Assembly (NCBI GenBank): GCA_039942715.1
Contig: JBDVBY010000006.1
Location: 496,001-560,000, forward strand
Source: JABDJX01 sp039942715
GTDB lineage: Bacteria > Pseudomonadota > Alphaproteobacteria > Rhodobacterales > Rhodobacteraceae
Length of the DNA: 64,000 nucleotides
Direction of reading: 5' to 3'
The first letter of the stretch is position 1; each line of letters opens with the position of its first letter. Made by a program: the position numbers and the translations under genes. Under the pieces are notes generated by a model that did no database searches, was not told the origin of the DNA, and saw only the letters and a list, made by a program, of their open reading frames with translations. This document shows, piece by piece, positions 1 through 8,177 of this stretch.

Positions 1-6
1 CACTCC

Positions 7-498
7 ATGCTCAATTCCATTAGTAAGCTCGCACTTGCCGTCTTGATTGCCACTCCCTTGCAGGTTTCCGCACAAGAAAATGAAGGCCGCCGCATCGCCG
101 AGGACTCGTTCAAGTTCATCGCAGGCTCCGAACGTGGGTGGATTGACCAAGGGACTTTTTTGAAAGCTGGTGGCGATGTGTTTGCTGCCATGGACTATGA
201 TCAGGACTTGAAACTCACTTTGGGCGAGTTTCTGGTATTCGATATCGGCATGCGAGAAGTGGCAGAAAAGGCTGGTCGTCTGGACGCTCACGAAACCGCC
301 ATGCGTGTCGTCTTTGCGTTTTGGGATCGTGATGGTGATGGGCAGGTATCTTCGTCTGAACACAAGCGCTCGTTGAGCTATGATTTTCAACGTGCAGACA
401 TTGACGACAACGCGCGTTTGAACCTTGACGAATACATTTCCGGTTTCACGGTCATGGTTGCCCTGCGCGCGGCGATCAACCCTGCACCCGTCGAATAA
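7..498 (+). CDS. Secreted EF-hand protein
   Basis: A small exported protein (163 aa) with a hydrophobic signal peptide at residues 1-22 (cut after ...QVSA) and three EF-hand-like loops at about 63-74, 107-118 and 131-142. The middle loop, DRDGDGQVSSSE, has the full set of Ca-binding acidic positions. The other two are less canonical (DYDQDLKLTLGE, DIDDNARLNLDE). It probably binds calcium in the periplasm; its partner is unknown. It is followed 28 bp later by the ferric-reductase-like gene and may share its transcript. The start lies at the window edge, so no ribosome binding site is visible and a longer N-terminus cannot be excluded. Confidence 0.8.
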   Translation: MLNSISKLALAVLIATPLQVSAQENEGRRIAEDSFKFIAGSERGWIDQGTFLKAGGDVFAAMDYDQDLKLTLGEFLVFDIGMREVAEKAGRLDAHETAMRVVFAFWDRDGDGQVSSSEHKRSLSYDFQRADIDDNARLNLDEYISGFTVMVALRAAINPAPVE

Positions 499-526
499 AC
501 CCTCACATCACCGAAAGGAGCATGTC

Positions 527-1786
527 ATGCTCAGAAGAAAAGGCATCTTTGCCATTGTCGGTTTGATCGCAGTTTTTGTACTGGTTCACCTTGGATTATC
601 ACCCGAACAGCACACGCCTAGAACGACAGGGGCGACGATGCTTGGCGGTGCTGCATTTCTGCTCATGACTTGCTCCATTCTGCTTTCGACGCGCGTGGAC
701 ATTTTTGAAGATTGGTTTGGTGGTCTGGATCGGATGTACCAAGTGCATCGCGTTGCTGGCGTCATGGCGGCATTAACAGCTTTGGTTCACTTTTTCGCTG
801 TCCCAAAAGAGTTACCAGCCGGAAGTGATCCGCTGGCAAACGCACTGGTACCCTCTGCTCCAATGGGAATGCTGGCGCTGATCGTTTTGGTCATCGGCCT
901 GTTCGTCGCGCTCAATCGCAAGATTCGATACTCTCGCTGGCGTCCAACGCACAAGTCGATGGCGTTGGTTTACATTCTCGTTATCGGCCATTTCATGACG
1001 GCCCCTGCGATCTTTTTCGAACGGTTCAGTGCCTCTGGTTTCATCCTGATCGCTGCAGCCATTGTTGGCGTTTTTGCCATGTTCTATTCCATCTTCGGAA
1101 TGAATCGCCGCACGGCCCTGCCTTTTGAGATCGAAGCCGTAAACGCGATGGAGCGCGCCACCGAAGTTGTGTTGAAACCGCTCGGCCAAATGCTGGCTTT
1201 CAAACCGGGGCAGTTTGCGTTCGTTGAAATAGATGGCAAAGGCTGGAATGAGCCTCACCCTTTTACGATTTCAAGTGCACCAGAGGAAGACAAGCTACGC
1301 TTCACGATGAAGGTACTTGGCGACTGGACTCGCAAGGTGCGTGAAGAGCTTGAACCGGGACGCAAGGTTCAGGTGCGTGGCCCCTATGGGCAATTCGATG
1401 CCACGCAAGCTGGCGAAAATCAGATTTGGGTCGCAGGCGGGATTGGTCTTACGCCCTTTCTTTCCAAAATCCGCGCTATGGAACCCGGCGACAGGCGCAA
1501 CATTCATCTTGTCTACGCAGCACGCAGCGCGGACGAAGCACTTTATCTAGATGAATTGCGTGGGCACGGAACGCGCCTTGGCAACGTCAAGGTGATCCCA
1601 CTTTTTTCGGATGACGGCCTTTTCGCCCGTGTAGATGTCATGAAGGAAAAATTGCCGGATCCGCTTCCGAGTTATGACTTCTTCCTCTGTGGTCCTAAGC
1701 CAATGCTCGATGGGTTGATGGCCGACTTGAAGAAGCAAGGTGTGAGCCGTGACAAAATCCATACCGAGGCATTTGAGTTCAGATGA
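527..1786 (+). CDS. Ferric-reductase-like transmembrane flavoprotein
   Basis: A membrane flavohaem oxidoreductase of 419 aa. The N-terminal half is a ferric-reductase-like membrane domain with histidines suited to haem binding at about 74, 88, 142 and 155. The C-terminal half is a ferredoxin-NADP-reductase-like module: FAD-binding HPFTISS at about 244, GPYGQF at about 285, NAD-binding GGIGLTPF at about 304 and CGPKPM near the end. It should pass electrons from cytosolic NAD(P)H across the membrane to a metal or another acceptor. ATG 527 is chosen because GAAAGGAG precedes it and the hydrophobic segment begins there. It heads a tight cluster with three small membrane proteins; the acceptor is not evident. 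Confidence 0.88.
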   Translation: MLRRKGIFAIVGLIAVFVLVHLGLSPEQHTPRTTGATMLGGAAFLLMTCSILLSTRVDIFEDWFGGLDRMYQVHRVAGVMAALTALVHFFAVPKELPAGSDPLANALVPSAPMGMLALIVLVIGLFVALNRKIRYSRWRPTHKSMALVYILVIGHFMTAPAIFFERFSASGFILIAAAIVGVFAMFYSIFGMNRRTALPFEIEAVNAMERATEVVLKPLGQMLAFKPGQFAFVEIDGKGWNEPHPFTISSAPEEDKLRFTMKVLGDWTRKVREELEPGRKVQVRGPYGQFDATQAGENQIWVAGGIGLTPFLSKIRAMEPGDRRNIHLVYAARSADEALYLDELRGHGTRLGNVKVIPLFSDDGLFARVDVMKEKLPDPLPSYDFFLCGPKPMLDGLMADLKKQGVSRDKIHTEAFEFR

Positions 1787-2238
1787 TGCCTCTCATAATG
1801 CAAATCGTTGAATTGGCGTTGCTTGCTGGCCTTGGCATGATGGCCGGTGCGGTGATCTACACTTCCTTTGTCGAAATCCCCGTTAGGCAGAAATTGGACG
1901 CCGAGCGGCAGTTGCAAAACTGGCAATTGGTTTTCCCTGTCGCGAGCGGTTTCCTAAAGCCGTTCGGGATCGGATTGTTCCCGCTTTTGGTCATTGTGGG
2001 TTTCGTTTCCGGCAATTGGCTATGGGGCGTCTCTGCACTCTTGCTCATTGCTATTCAGCCTTTCACCGCGATGTTTATCTCGAAGACAAACGACATCCTG
2101 ATTGGTGAGAAGCCGAAGGACGCGTCAGCCGCCATACCTCCACTCATCAGAAAGTGGGACAGGCTGCATCACGTCCGCACCGCCCTCATTTCTTCATCCT
2201 TATTTTGCGCCCTAACTGCGCATTTTCAAACACTCTGA
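1783..2238 (+). CDS. DUF1772 (anthrone oxygenase-like) membrane protein
   Basis: A 151-aa protein with about four hydrophobic segments. The N-terminal pattern (aliphatic helix, then a GAVIYTSFVEIPVRQ-type motif) matches DUF1772/anthrone-oxygenase-like proteins. The start ATG overlaps the stop of the upstream ferric-reductase-like gene by 4 bases, so translation is probably coupled. Its biochemical role is unknown. Linkage to a flavohaem protein suggests a membrane redox or accessory function, which is inference only. Confidence 0.75.
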   Translation: MMPLIMQIVELALLAGLGMMAGAVIYTSFVEIPVRQKLDAERQLQNWQLVFPVASGFLKPFGIGLFPLLVIVGFVSGNWLWGVSALLLIAIQPFTAMFISKTNDILIGEKPKDASAAIPPLIRKWDRLHHVRTALISSSLFCALTAHFQTL

Positions 2239-2246
2239 GGACCAAA

Positions 2247-2648
2247 ATGAAAAACGCACCCTTCAACATCACACTTGTTCTGCTCGCAGCTTATTTCGCC
2301 GCCATGATCTGCGGTGGTGTTTTTGCTCTTATACTGAAAGCCATGGGATTTACGGGCTTTTGGGGCATTTTCTTGGCTGCTTTTTTGACCGTTCCAATTG
2401 GGTCTGTCGTTCGGCAATCGGTAGCGCGCAGCGCAGCAGAACAAGCAGGCGCAAAGGGAGAAACGCCCTTTGCCTTCTCTTTGGTCGCCCGTTTGGCCAT
2501 CGGCGCTATCGTTGCTGCGGGCATCGCGTACATGTTTAGTCTGAGCACCTTCTATTCCTTCGGCTTTCTGGTAGGCGCTGTTGCGGCTCTTATGACAGCT
2601 TTGGTCATCAGTCTGATCTTTTATCTCAAAACAGCGTTCTCGAGCTGA
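2247..2648 (+). CDS. Small integral membrane protein, unknown function
   Basis: A 133-aa protein with four predicted membrane helices (about residues 5-27, 32-52, 73-94 and 104-128) and a short charged cytoplasmic loop with SVARSAAEQAG. I do not recognise a family. The ATG at 2247 follows GAGGACC by a few bases and lies 8 bp after the preceding stop, so it belongs to the ferric-reductase-like operon. A longer upstream reading in the same frame would overlap the previous gene and lacks a ribosome binding site. Confidence 0.7.
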   Translation: MKNAPFNITLVLLAAYFAAMICGGVFALILKAMGFTGFWGIFLAAFLTVPIGSVVRQSVARSAAEQAGAKGETPFAFSLVARLAIGAIVAAGIAYMFSLSTFYSFGFLVGAVAALMTALVISLIFYLKTAFSS

Positions 2649-2953
2649 TGGCTTTGCAAGCATCCGACACACTTTTGTTGAAAGACCTGCTTCTGCCCTG
2701 GAGGCTACTTCGACTGGTAAAGCGCGCAGTGGATGCAAACAAAAGCTTGGGCCACGTTACCTACGCTCTAACGTGCCTTTGTCTGCTTTGTACTATACTC
2801 CGACTGCTTGCTTCCTACCTGCAACCTGGCGAAGCACAAAAACTCGCAGGGATCATCATGATGATTGGGGCTATATATTTCTTCAGCTTTTTGACTCTAA
2901 GTTTTCTGGCTCTCAATGCGTTATGTCGACCCGAGACTGAACGCAAAAGCTGA
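2648..2953 (+). CDS. Small membrane protein, unknown function
   Basis: A 101-aa protein with two clear membrane helices (about residues 39-58 and 67-90) and a basic N-terminus (WRLLRLVKRAVDANK). Its ATG shares one base with the TGA of the preceding gene (TGATG), the typical sign of translational coupling. It is the last gene of the cluster beginning at 527. No family was recognised. The reading frame and coupling support a real gene, but function is unknown. Confidence 0.62.
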   Translation: MALQASDTLLLKDLLLPWRLLRLVKRAVDANKSLGHVTYALTCLCLLCTILRLLASYLQPGEAQKLAGIIMMIGAIYFFSFLTLSFLALNALCRPETERKS

Positions 2954-3097
2954 CATTAGCCGCATGGCGGAAATTTGTAGACATACGCTCGAACCGGCCG
3001 GTCTTTTCAGCCATAGTCAACGTCGACCCGGAACCGCCAAACACATCCAGAATCCGCAACGCGAGACTTTGGGGATCAAACCACCCAACTCTGCACC

Positions 3098-5149
3098 TCA
3101 CCCCCGAGAGGCCATTGCCTTACGAATTGCTACGGCCAGTTCACTTTGCGGACAGGGTTTTTGCAGCATAGGCGCGACAACTTTCCCCATGTCCTCATCG
3201 GAATACGCTGTATATCCGGACATATAAATCAAAGGCATATCGGGAATCCTGTCTTGGATTTTTTCTGCCAATTGAAATCCGTTATACTCACCGGGCATCA
3301 CAATATCTGTAATCACAAGGTCAAAATTATCTCCTTGATCCAAAATTGCCAAGGCTTCTGCGCCGTTGCTTGCGGTTTCAACAGTGTATCCCAAAGATTT
3401 GATAAGATCGCGGACTACGATCGCCAAACGAATTTCATCTTCGACAATAAGAATCCGTTCACCCTGCCCTTTGGTGAGTTCTTCACGCGCCAAAGGTTCT
3501 TCACGAGTGCCCAAAGCCGTTCCACGCGGCAATAGCATTCGGATTGTTGTACCCTGTTCCGGTTCCGAATATATGCGCAACTCACCGTTGGACTGCTGAA
3601 TAAAGCCATACACCATCGACAAGCCGAGGCCCGTTCCCGAGTTCGTTTCTTTCGTCGTAAAAAACGGATCGATCGCGCGCCTCTTGACCTCATCACTCAT
3701 TCCAGGACCATTGTCCGTGACGGCGAATTCAACATAACGGAACGCAGAATTATTAGCGCGTTTTCCGTTAATGGAGTTTTCAGCATACAATCCTTTGGCG
3801 ACGTAAGTATTTGATTGCTCGCGGCGAAGTGTGGCGTCCACGTGCAGTTCACTTATTGCGCGAACGAGGATTGTGATTTTGTTTCCGACGCCCGAACGTA
3901 AAATTGCATCTCGTGCATTTAAGACCATATTGAGCAAAGCATTTCCAAGCTGCCCGGTATCGCAATAAACCCACAAGTCATCTTCTTGAGTCACAAATTC
4001 AATTTCAATTGTCGCTTCGATCAATGGAGCGCACAATTTGCGAAACTCGGTGATTATACTATCAACTTCATTTGAGGTAGATAATCCAGGTTGCTGCTTA
4101 GCAAACGCCAACAATCTCTTGGTTAAATCAGATCCGCGTGCAACAGACTGCTTGGCGGTTTCAAGATATGTGTGCCTGGCCGTCGTGTCCGCGGTTTGAG
4201 CCAGATCCAAGGAATACTGGACCGTGGTCAGCAGATTATTGAAATCGTGTGCAATCCCACCGGTAAGCTGCCCTAGCGCATCCAGACGGCTTGTTCGCTC
4301 AACCTGCTGGCGATTTTTTTCTTGCTCGGAAACATCATCGAGAATCAGGACACATTTTACGGCCGATCTCTCTGTATCAACAGTTGCGCTTGAAATGCGC
4401 ACATATCTACTGTCTGAGTCATTGGTGTTTGTCATTGAGTAAATATCACCATTGAGCGACGTACCGGCTAAGGACGTTGCGACAGGGTCTTTTGATGACT
4501 CAAAGGGCTGAAGAGTTTCACGATCAATAAAGCTCACGTCTTTTGGCCAAGCAAACGGAATAGTCTGGGTCAAACCACCTAGGAAATGCCGACCTGTAGA
4601 GTTGATCGAAAGAATTTCTCCGTTAGATCCAAGTGCAATAATTGCACTTTTCGCGGTATCCATAATTTGCGTAAGAAGTTCACTGAGGTTTCTATGCTCG
4701 CGCATCGCCTCTTCAGCGCTCATTTGACTAGTAACAGCTGCTTTCTCGGCTTCTTTTTGACTGGAAATATCCGTTGCGATGCCGATATGACTGACAACGC
4801 TTCCGTCACTTTCACGTTTAAAAACAGAGTCATATGACAGAAGCCAGACCCAATGCCCATCCCTATGCCGCATCCGATACTCAACCGCACACACATCCCC
4901 GTCTTTCAACTCTTGTATGTCCGAAAAATGCTTGCCGATCCTTGGTTAATCGTCAGGATGACACAAACGCGGAAGAAATTCTTGTCCCATCTCTTTTGCG
5001 TCTTGGGACGTATACCCAAGCAAGTCAGCTAAAGATCGATTAGAGTATTCATTAGACTGAGTCTGTTGATTGAATACATAAATGATGCCGGGAACAATTC
5101 CGAGCGCTCGTTCTAAAAATGGAGCAGCGCCCCAATTACCTGAATCCAT
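3098..5149 (-). pseudogene. Hybrid PAS histidine kinase interrupted by an in-frame TAA
   Basis: The translation gives PAS, PAS, HisKA (GGIAHDFNNLL with the phospho-acceptor His), HATPase (DNGPGMS, GTGLGLSM) and a C-terminal receiver domain (LVITDIVMP with the acceptor Asp). Frame and start (ATG 5149, GGGGGA upstream) are continuous for 684 codons except for one TAA at 4946-4948, directly after HPDD of the first PAS domain. The reading resumes in the same frame with PRIGKHFSDIQELK, so a single substitution (for example TTA Leu to TAA) explains it. Either the kinase is inactivated, or a shortened protein restarts (TTG 4909 gives 603 aa with all kinase parts). A sequencing error is possible. By eye the gene is more AT-rich than its neighbours. 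Confidence 0.8.
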
Positions 5150-5287
5150 AAAAATCCCCCAAAATTTACTAGCACAAATAATCCAGAAATATAACTTCTT
5201 TTTGAGAAGTATTTCGCTGATGACCGAAGCGGACGGTTAAAATGACGCCGTAAAACCAGTGCACGCTCTGTAAGAACGGGACTGTAG

Positions 5288-5635
5288 CTAGGAATAGGCT
5301 GCGGTAATCGTAATTTCCACTTTAAGTTGTGGGCGCGCCAAGCGCGTTTCGCCACAAGCCCGCGCAGGCGCGTGCCCTGCTGGAACCCATGCATCCCATA
5401 CCTCGTTCATCTCTTGAAAATCACCCATATCCGCCAGCCAGATAATGGCCTGCAGGATATGCTCTTTCGATGAGCCCGCCTCTTCAAGAAGCCCCTCAAT
5501 CCGGCGCAGACATTCTCGCGTTTGCTCAGCAACCGTCTCATCGGCGTTGCCAACTTGGCCGCAAAGATAGGCCACGCCGTTGTGTTTCACGATCTTACTC
5601 ATGCGAGCCGAAGTATTCAGACGTTCGATGGACAT
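5288..5635 (-). CDS. RidA/YjgF family protein
   Basis: A 115-aa protein of the RidA (YjgF/UK114) family, which hydrolyses reactive enamine/imine intermediates. Visible family features are the central GQVG and the C-terminal ARACGETRLARPQLKVEI segment with the conserved Arg that contacts substrate carboxylate. Length is normal for the family if ATG 5635 (MSIERLNTSARMSK) is the start; an upstream in-frame start would add an atypical 28-residue tail. It is divergent from the SDR/cupin pair at 5783, so a shared catabolic role is possible. Confidence 0.85.
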   Translation of the reverse strand: MSIERLNTSARMSKIVKHNGVAYLCGQVGNADETVAEQTRECLRRIEGLLEEAGSSKEHILQAIIWLADMGDFQEMNEVWDAWVPAGHAPARACGETRLARPQLKVEITITAAYS

Positions 5636-5782
5636 ACGGTTTCCGTTCAGTTGGCTTATCCACTCTAAACCTAACAGTTGGTCCACTATTTGCACAGCTT
5701 CGCTTTCGCAAAACACCAATAGGCTCTTCCCAAAGCCTGCAATCGTCTAGAAAGTAGAGGAACTGCGGGAGGGATAAGCTTG

Positions 5783-6484
5783 ATGAAAACAGTGGTTGTT
5801 ACTGGTGGTACGCGGGGCATCGGGGCTGGTGTGGCTACCTGCTTGGGAGCCGCCGGTTGGTCCGTGATCGCAGCCTCGGCGTCGCAATCGGAAATTGATA
5901 CTTTTCCGGAGCACGAAAACATCAAGACGCGCCTGCTTGATGTCACGGATTCCGCCTCGGTTGCCCATCTTTTCAGCGGGGTTGATCGCCTTAACGGTCT
6001 GGTCAATTGCGCAGGCATCATACGCCGCAACGATGAATATGATATCGACGTTTTCCAGCAGGTGATAGACGTCAACCTGACAGGCACAATGCGTTGCTGC
6101 CTGGCAGCACATCCGCATTTGACCAAAAGCGGTGGTGCTATCGTCAATATGGCCTCGATGCTTTCGACCTTTGGCGGCCCTATTGTGCCAGCTTACTCGG
6201 CGTCTAAAGGCGGCATTGCGCAGCTGACCAAAGCGCTAGCAGGCAAATGGGCCGATGACGGCGTGCGCGTGAACGCTGCTGCTCCAGGATGGATTGAGAC
6301 CGAAATGACCCAAGGCTTGCGGGACGCGCCCGAGCGCACGGCAGGCATTATGGCACGCACGCCCATGAAACGTTGGGGCCAGACCAGTGAAGTTGGCGCG
6401 CTGGTGAAATGGCTGTTAAGCGAAGACGCCAGTTTTGTCACCGGCGCGGTCTATCCCGTCGATGGCGGCTATCTGGCGATGTGA
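5783..6484 (+). CDS. Short-chain dehydrogenase/reductase
   Basis: A classical SDR of 233 aa. It shows the TGGTRGIGAG cofactor motif near the N-terminus, NCAG at about 75, catalytic Ser and YSASK near 140-146, and the C-terminal VTGAVYPVDGGY. ATG 5783 is preceded by GGGAGGG at good spacing; TTG 5780 is a poorer alternative. It lies 12 bp before the cupin gene and forms a two-gene unit with it. The substrate is unknown. The adjacent C3-sulfonate operon is separated by the LacI gene, so a role there is possible but not shown. Confidence 0.85.
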   Translation: MKTVVVTGGTRGIGAGVATCLGAAGWSVIAASASQSEIDTFPEHENIKTRLLDVTDSASVAHLFSGVDRLNGLVNCAGIIRRNDEYDIDVFQQVIDVNLTGTMRCCLAAHPHLTKSGGAIVNMASMLSTFGGPIVPAYSASKGGIAQLTKALAGKWADDGVRVNAAAPGWIETEMTQGLRDAPERTAGIMARTPMKRWGQTSEVGALVKWLLSEDASFVTGAVYPVDGGYLAM

Positions 6485-6496
6485 AGGATAAAATAA

Positions 6497-7015
6497 ATGA
6501 CCCAAGACCCTGACCCAAGAATGCCCTACCAGTTGCCTTTTCCAAAGGAAGCACTGGAAGAAATCGTCGTTCCCAATGCTATCCCCGAAGATGATCGCCT
6601 TTGGGTGCCTCAGGCCGAAAACGTGTGGTTCCGTCCACTGTGCCTGAACCGGAGCCAGGGATATTGGATGAACCTTTTGAAAGTACGTAAATCCGGCGTT
6701 CTGTCGCGCCACCGCCACCCGCAAGGGGTGCACGGGTTCGTCTTGAAAGGGCGCTGGCATTACCTTGAACATGACTGGATGGCCGAAACGGGGTCATATG
6801 TTTATGAGCCGCCCGGTGAGACTCATACCCTTGTTGTGCCCGAAGGGGTCGAAGAAATGATCACCTATTTTCAGGTCAACGGCGTGATGTGTTACGTCGA
6901 TCCGTGGGGCAAGGTCTTGGGCTATGAGGACGTGTTCACCAAGATCGACACTTGCCGCAAACATTTCGTTGAGGTTGGATTGGGCGAAGACTACGTCGAT
7001 CAGTTCATTCGCTAG
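6497..7015 (+). CDS. Cupin, 2,4'-dihydroxyacetophenone dioxygenase family
   Basis: A 172-aa cupin resembling the 2,4'-dihydroxyacetophenone dioxygenase group. The first cupin motif has metal-ligand histidines in RHRHPQGVHGFVLKGRW (about residues 72-88); the second has GETHTLVVPEG (about 111-121). Family members use Fe or another metal to cleave C-C bonds in hydroxyketones, but the true substrate here cannot be read from sequence. It is the second gene of a unit with the SDR at 5783. Its last 11 bases overlap the 3' end of the convergent LacI gene. Confidence 0.78.
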   Translation: MTQDPDPRMPYQLPFPKEALEEIVVPNAIPEDDRLWVPQAENVWFRPLCLNRSQGYWMNLLKVRKSGVLSRHRHPQGVHGFVLKGRWHYLEHDWMAETGSYVYEPPGETHTLVVPEGVEEMITYFQVNGVMCYVDPWGKVLGYEDVFTKIDTCRKHFVEVGLGEDYVDQFIR

Positions 7016-8030
7016 GGGCCGGACCAAGCGAGGCGCGCAGTTTCAGCGCGGTCGCAAGCTCAACTGACGGAACGGTGATCTGGTTTTCGACCATTTCAAT
7101 CAAAGCGCGCGCTGCATTTCGCCCCATCTCTTGATGCGGAACGTGCACTGTTGTCAGCGCGGGTGTTGCAACCTTTGCAAGCTCAATGTCATCAAACCCG
7201 GTGATCGAAACATCGCCTGGCACATCAATCCCCATGTCTCGTGCCCGTGCAAGCGCGCCAACACCCAAAACATCGTTACCGCAAATCACAACACTTGGGC
7301 GATCTGGCCGAGACATGACCTCTTCAAACGCAGACGCACCACTTTCAATCTCATAGGATGTCTGAACGACGTGAAGTGCGTCAGGATCGCGGCCAGCCGC
7401 AATCAACGCGTCTTTGATCCCCTCAAGGCGCTGGCGTGCGCGATCATTGTCTTCGGTCAAACCAGAGATAACCGCAATCTTTTGATGCCCAAGCCGAAAA
7501 ATCTCATCAACAAGCGACATCATCGCTTTGCGGTTATTGAACCCAACCGACGGGCGCACGCCATTTGCATCAAACGTCCAAGCAACTAGTGCGGGCACAT
7601 TCTGGTTTTCCAGAAAATCGTAAAGCGCAGGATCGCGATCATGGCCGATCAAAAGCAAACCATCCGCACCGCGTGAAACAAGTGTTCTGATCTGCTCTTT
7701 CTCGATGTGCGGCTGATAGGCAGAGCTTGCCACGATCAGAGTGTACCCTTTGCTGTACAGCTCTTCCTGAAACGCCTGAAGGCCACGCGCAAAAATTGCG
7801 TTCTCCATCGTTGGAATGATCGCGCCAATCGTATTGCTGCGCTTGGCGGCCATAACACGGGCAGCAAAGTTCGGCGCATAGCCAAGCTGTTCTACCGCCT
7901 CGAGCACCTTCGTGCGTGTGGCTTCAACCACACGATCAGGGGAATTGAGGCACCGCGATACTGTCGCAGTAGAGACGCCTGCCAACTTGGCAACGTCTTC
8001 TAATGTCGGGACTGATCGGGCGCCGTGCAT
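7005..8030 (-). CDS. LacI family transcriptional regulator (C3-sulfonate operon)
   Basis: A 341-aa LacI/GalR repressor. The N-terminal helix-turn-helix is PTLEDVAKLAGVSTATVSR (about residues 8-26), followed by a hinge and a periplasmic-binding-protein-like effector domain ending with ITGFDDIELA and a C-terminal LRASL. It is divergent from hpsN. The 147-bp gap contains two LacI-type palindromes, so autoregulation and control of the hpsN-comDE operon are the likely roles. The effector is probably a pathway intermediate, which is inference. Confidence 0.92.
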   Translation of the reverse strand: MHGARSVPTLEDVAKLAGVSTATVSRCLNSPDRVVEATRTKVLEAVEQLGYAPNFAARVMAAKRSNTIGAIIPTMENAIFARGLQAFQEELYSKGYTLIVASSAYQPHIEKEQIRTLVSRGADGLLLIGHDRDPALYDFLENQNVPALVAWTFDANGVRPSVGFNNRKAMMSLVDEIFRLGHQKIAVISGLTEDNDRARQRLEGIKDALIAAGRDPDALHVVQTSYEIESGASAFEEVMSRPDRPSVVICGNDVLGVGALARARDMGIDVPGDVSITGFDDIELAKVATPALTTVHVPHQEMGRNAARALIEMVENQITVPSVELATALKLRASLGPAPSE

Positions 8031-8081
8031 CTAATTACCTACTCATTTCTGGCGAATGGTATAGCACGGGCCACCTCAAAA

Positions 8082-8095
8082 TGTAAGCGCTTGCA
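8082..8095. promoter_or_regulatory. LacI-type operator, copy 1
   Basis: TGTAAGCGCTTGCA is a near-perfect inverted repeat around the CG centre typical of LacI/GalR operators. It lies in the divergent gap between the LacI gene and hpsN. Its centre is 22 bp, two helical turns, from the second copy at 8104-8117. Confidence 0.8.
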
Positions 8096-8103
8096 TAAAA
8101 TTT

Positions 8104-8117
8104 TGTAAGCGCTTACA
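8104..8117. promoter_or_regulatory. LacI-type operator, copy 2 (perfect palindrome)
   Basis: TGTAAGCGCTTACA is a perfect 14-bp palindrome with the central GCGC of LacI-family sites. It is on the hpsN side of the divergent promoter region, about 60 bp before the hpsN start, so a bound repressor could block transcription of the operon. Confidence 0.85.
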
Positions 8118-8177
8118 TTTTTAGCGAATCAAGACCAAGTCTGCCCAAATGGCACACACACTTAGGATCCCGCACCC

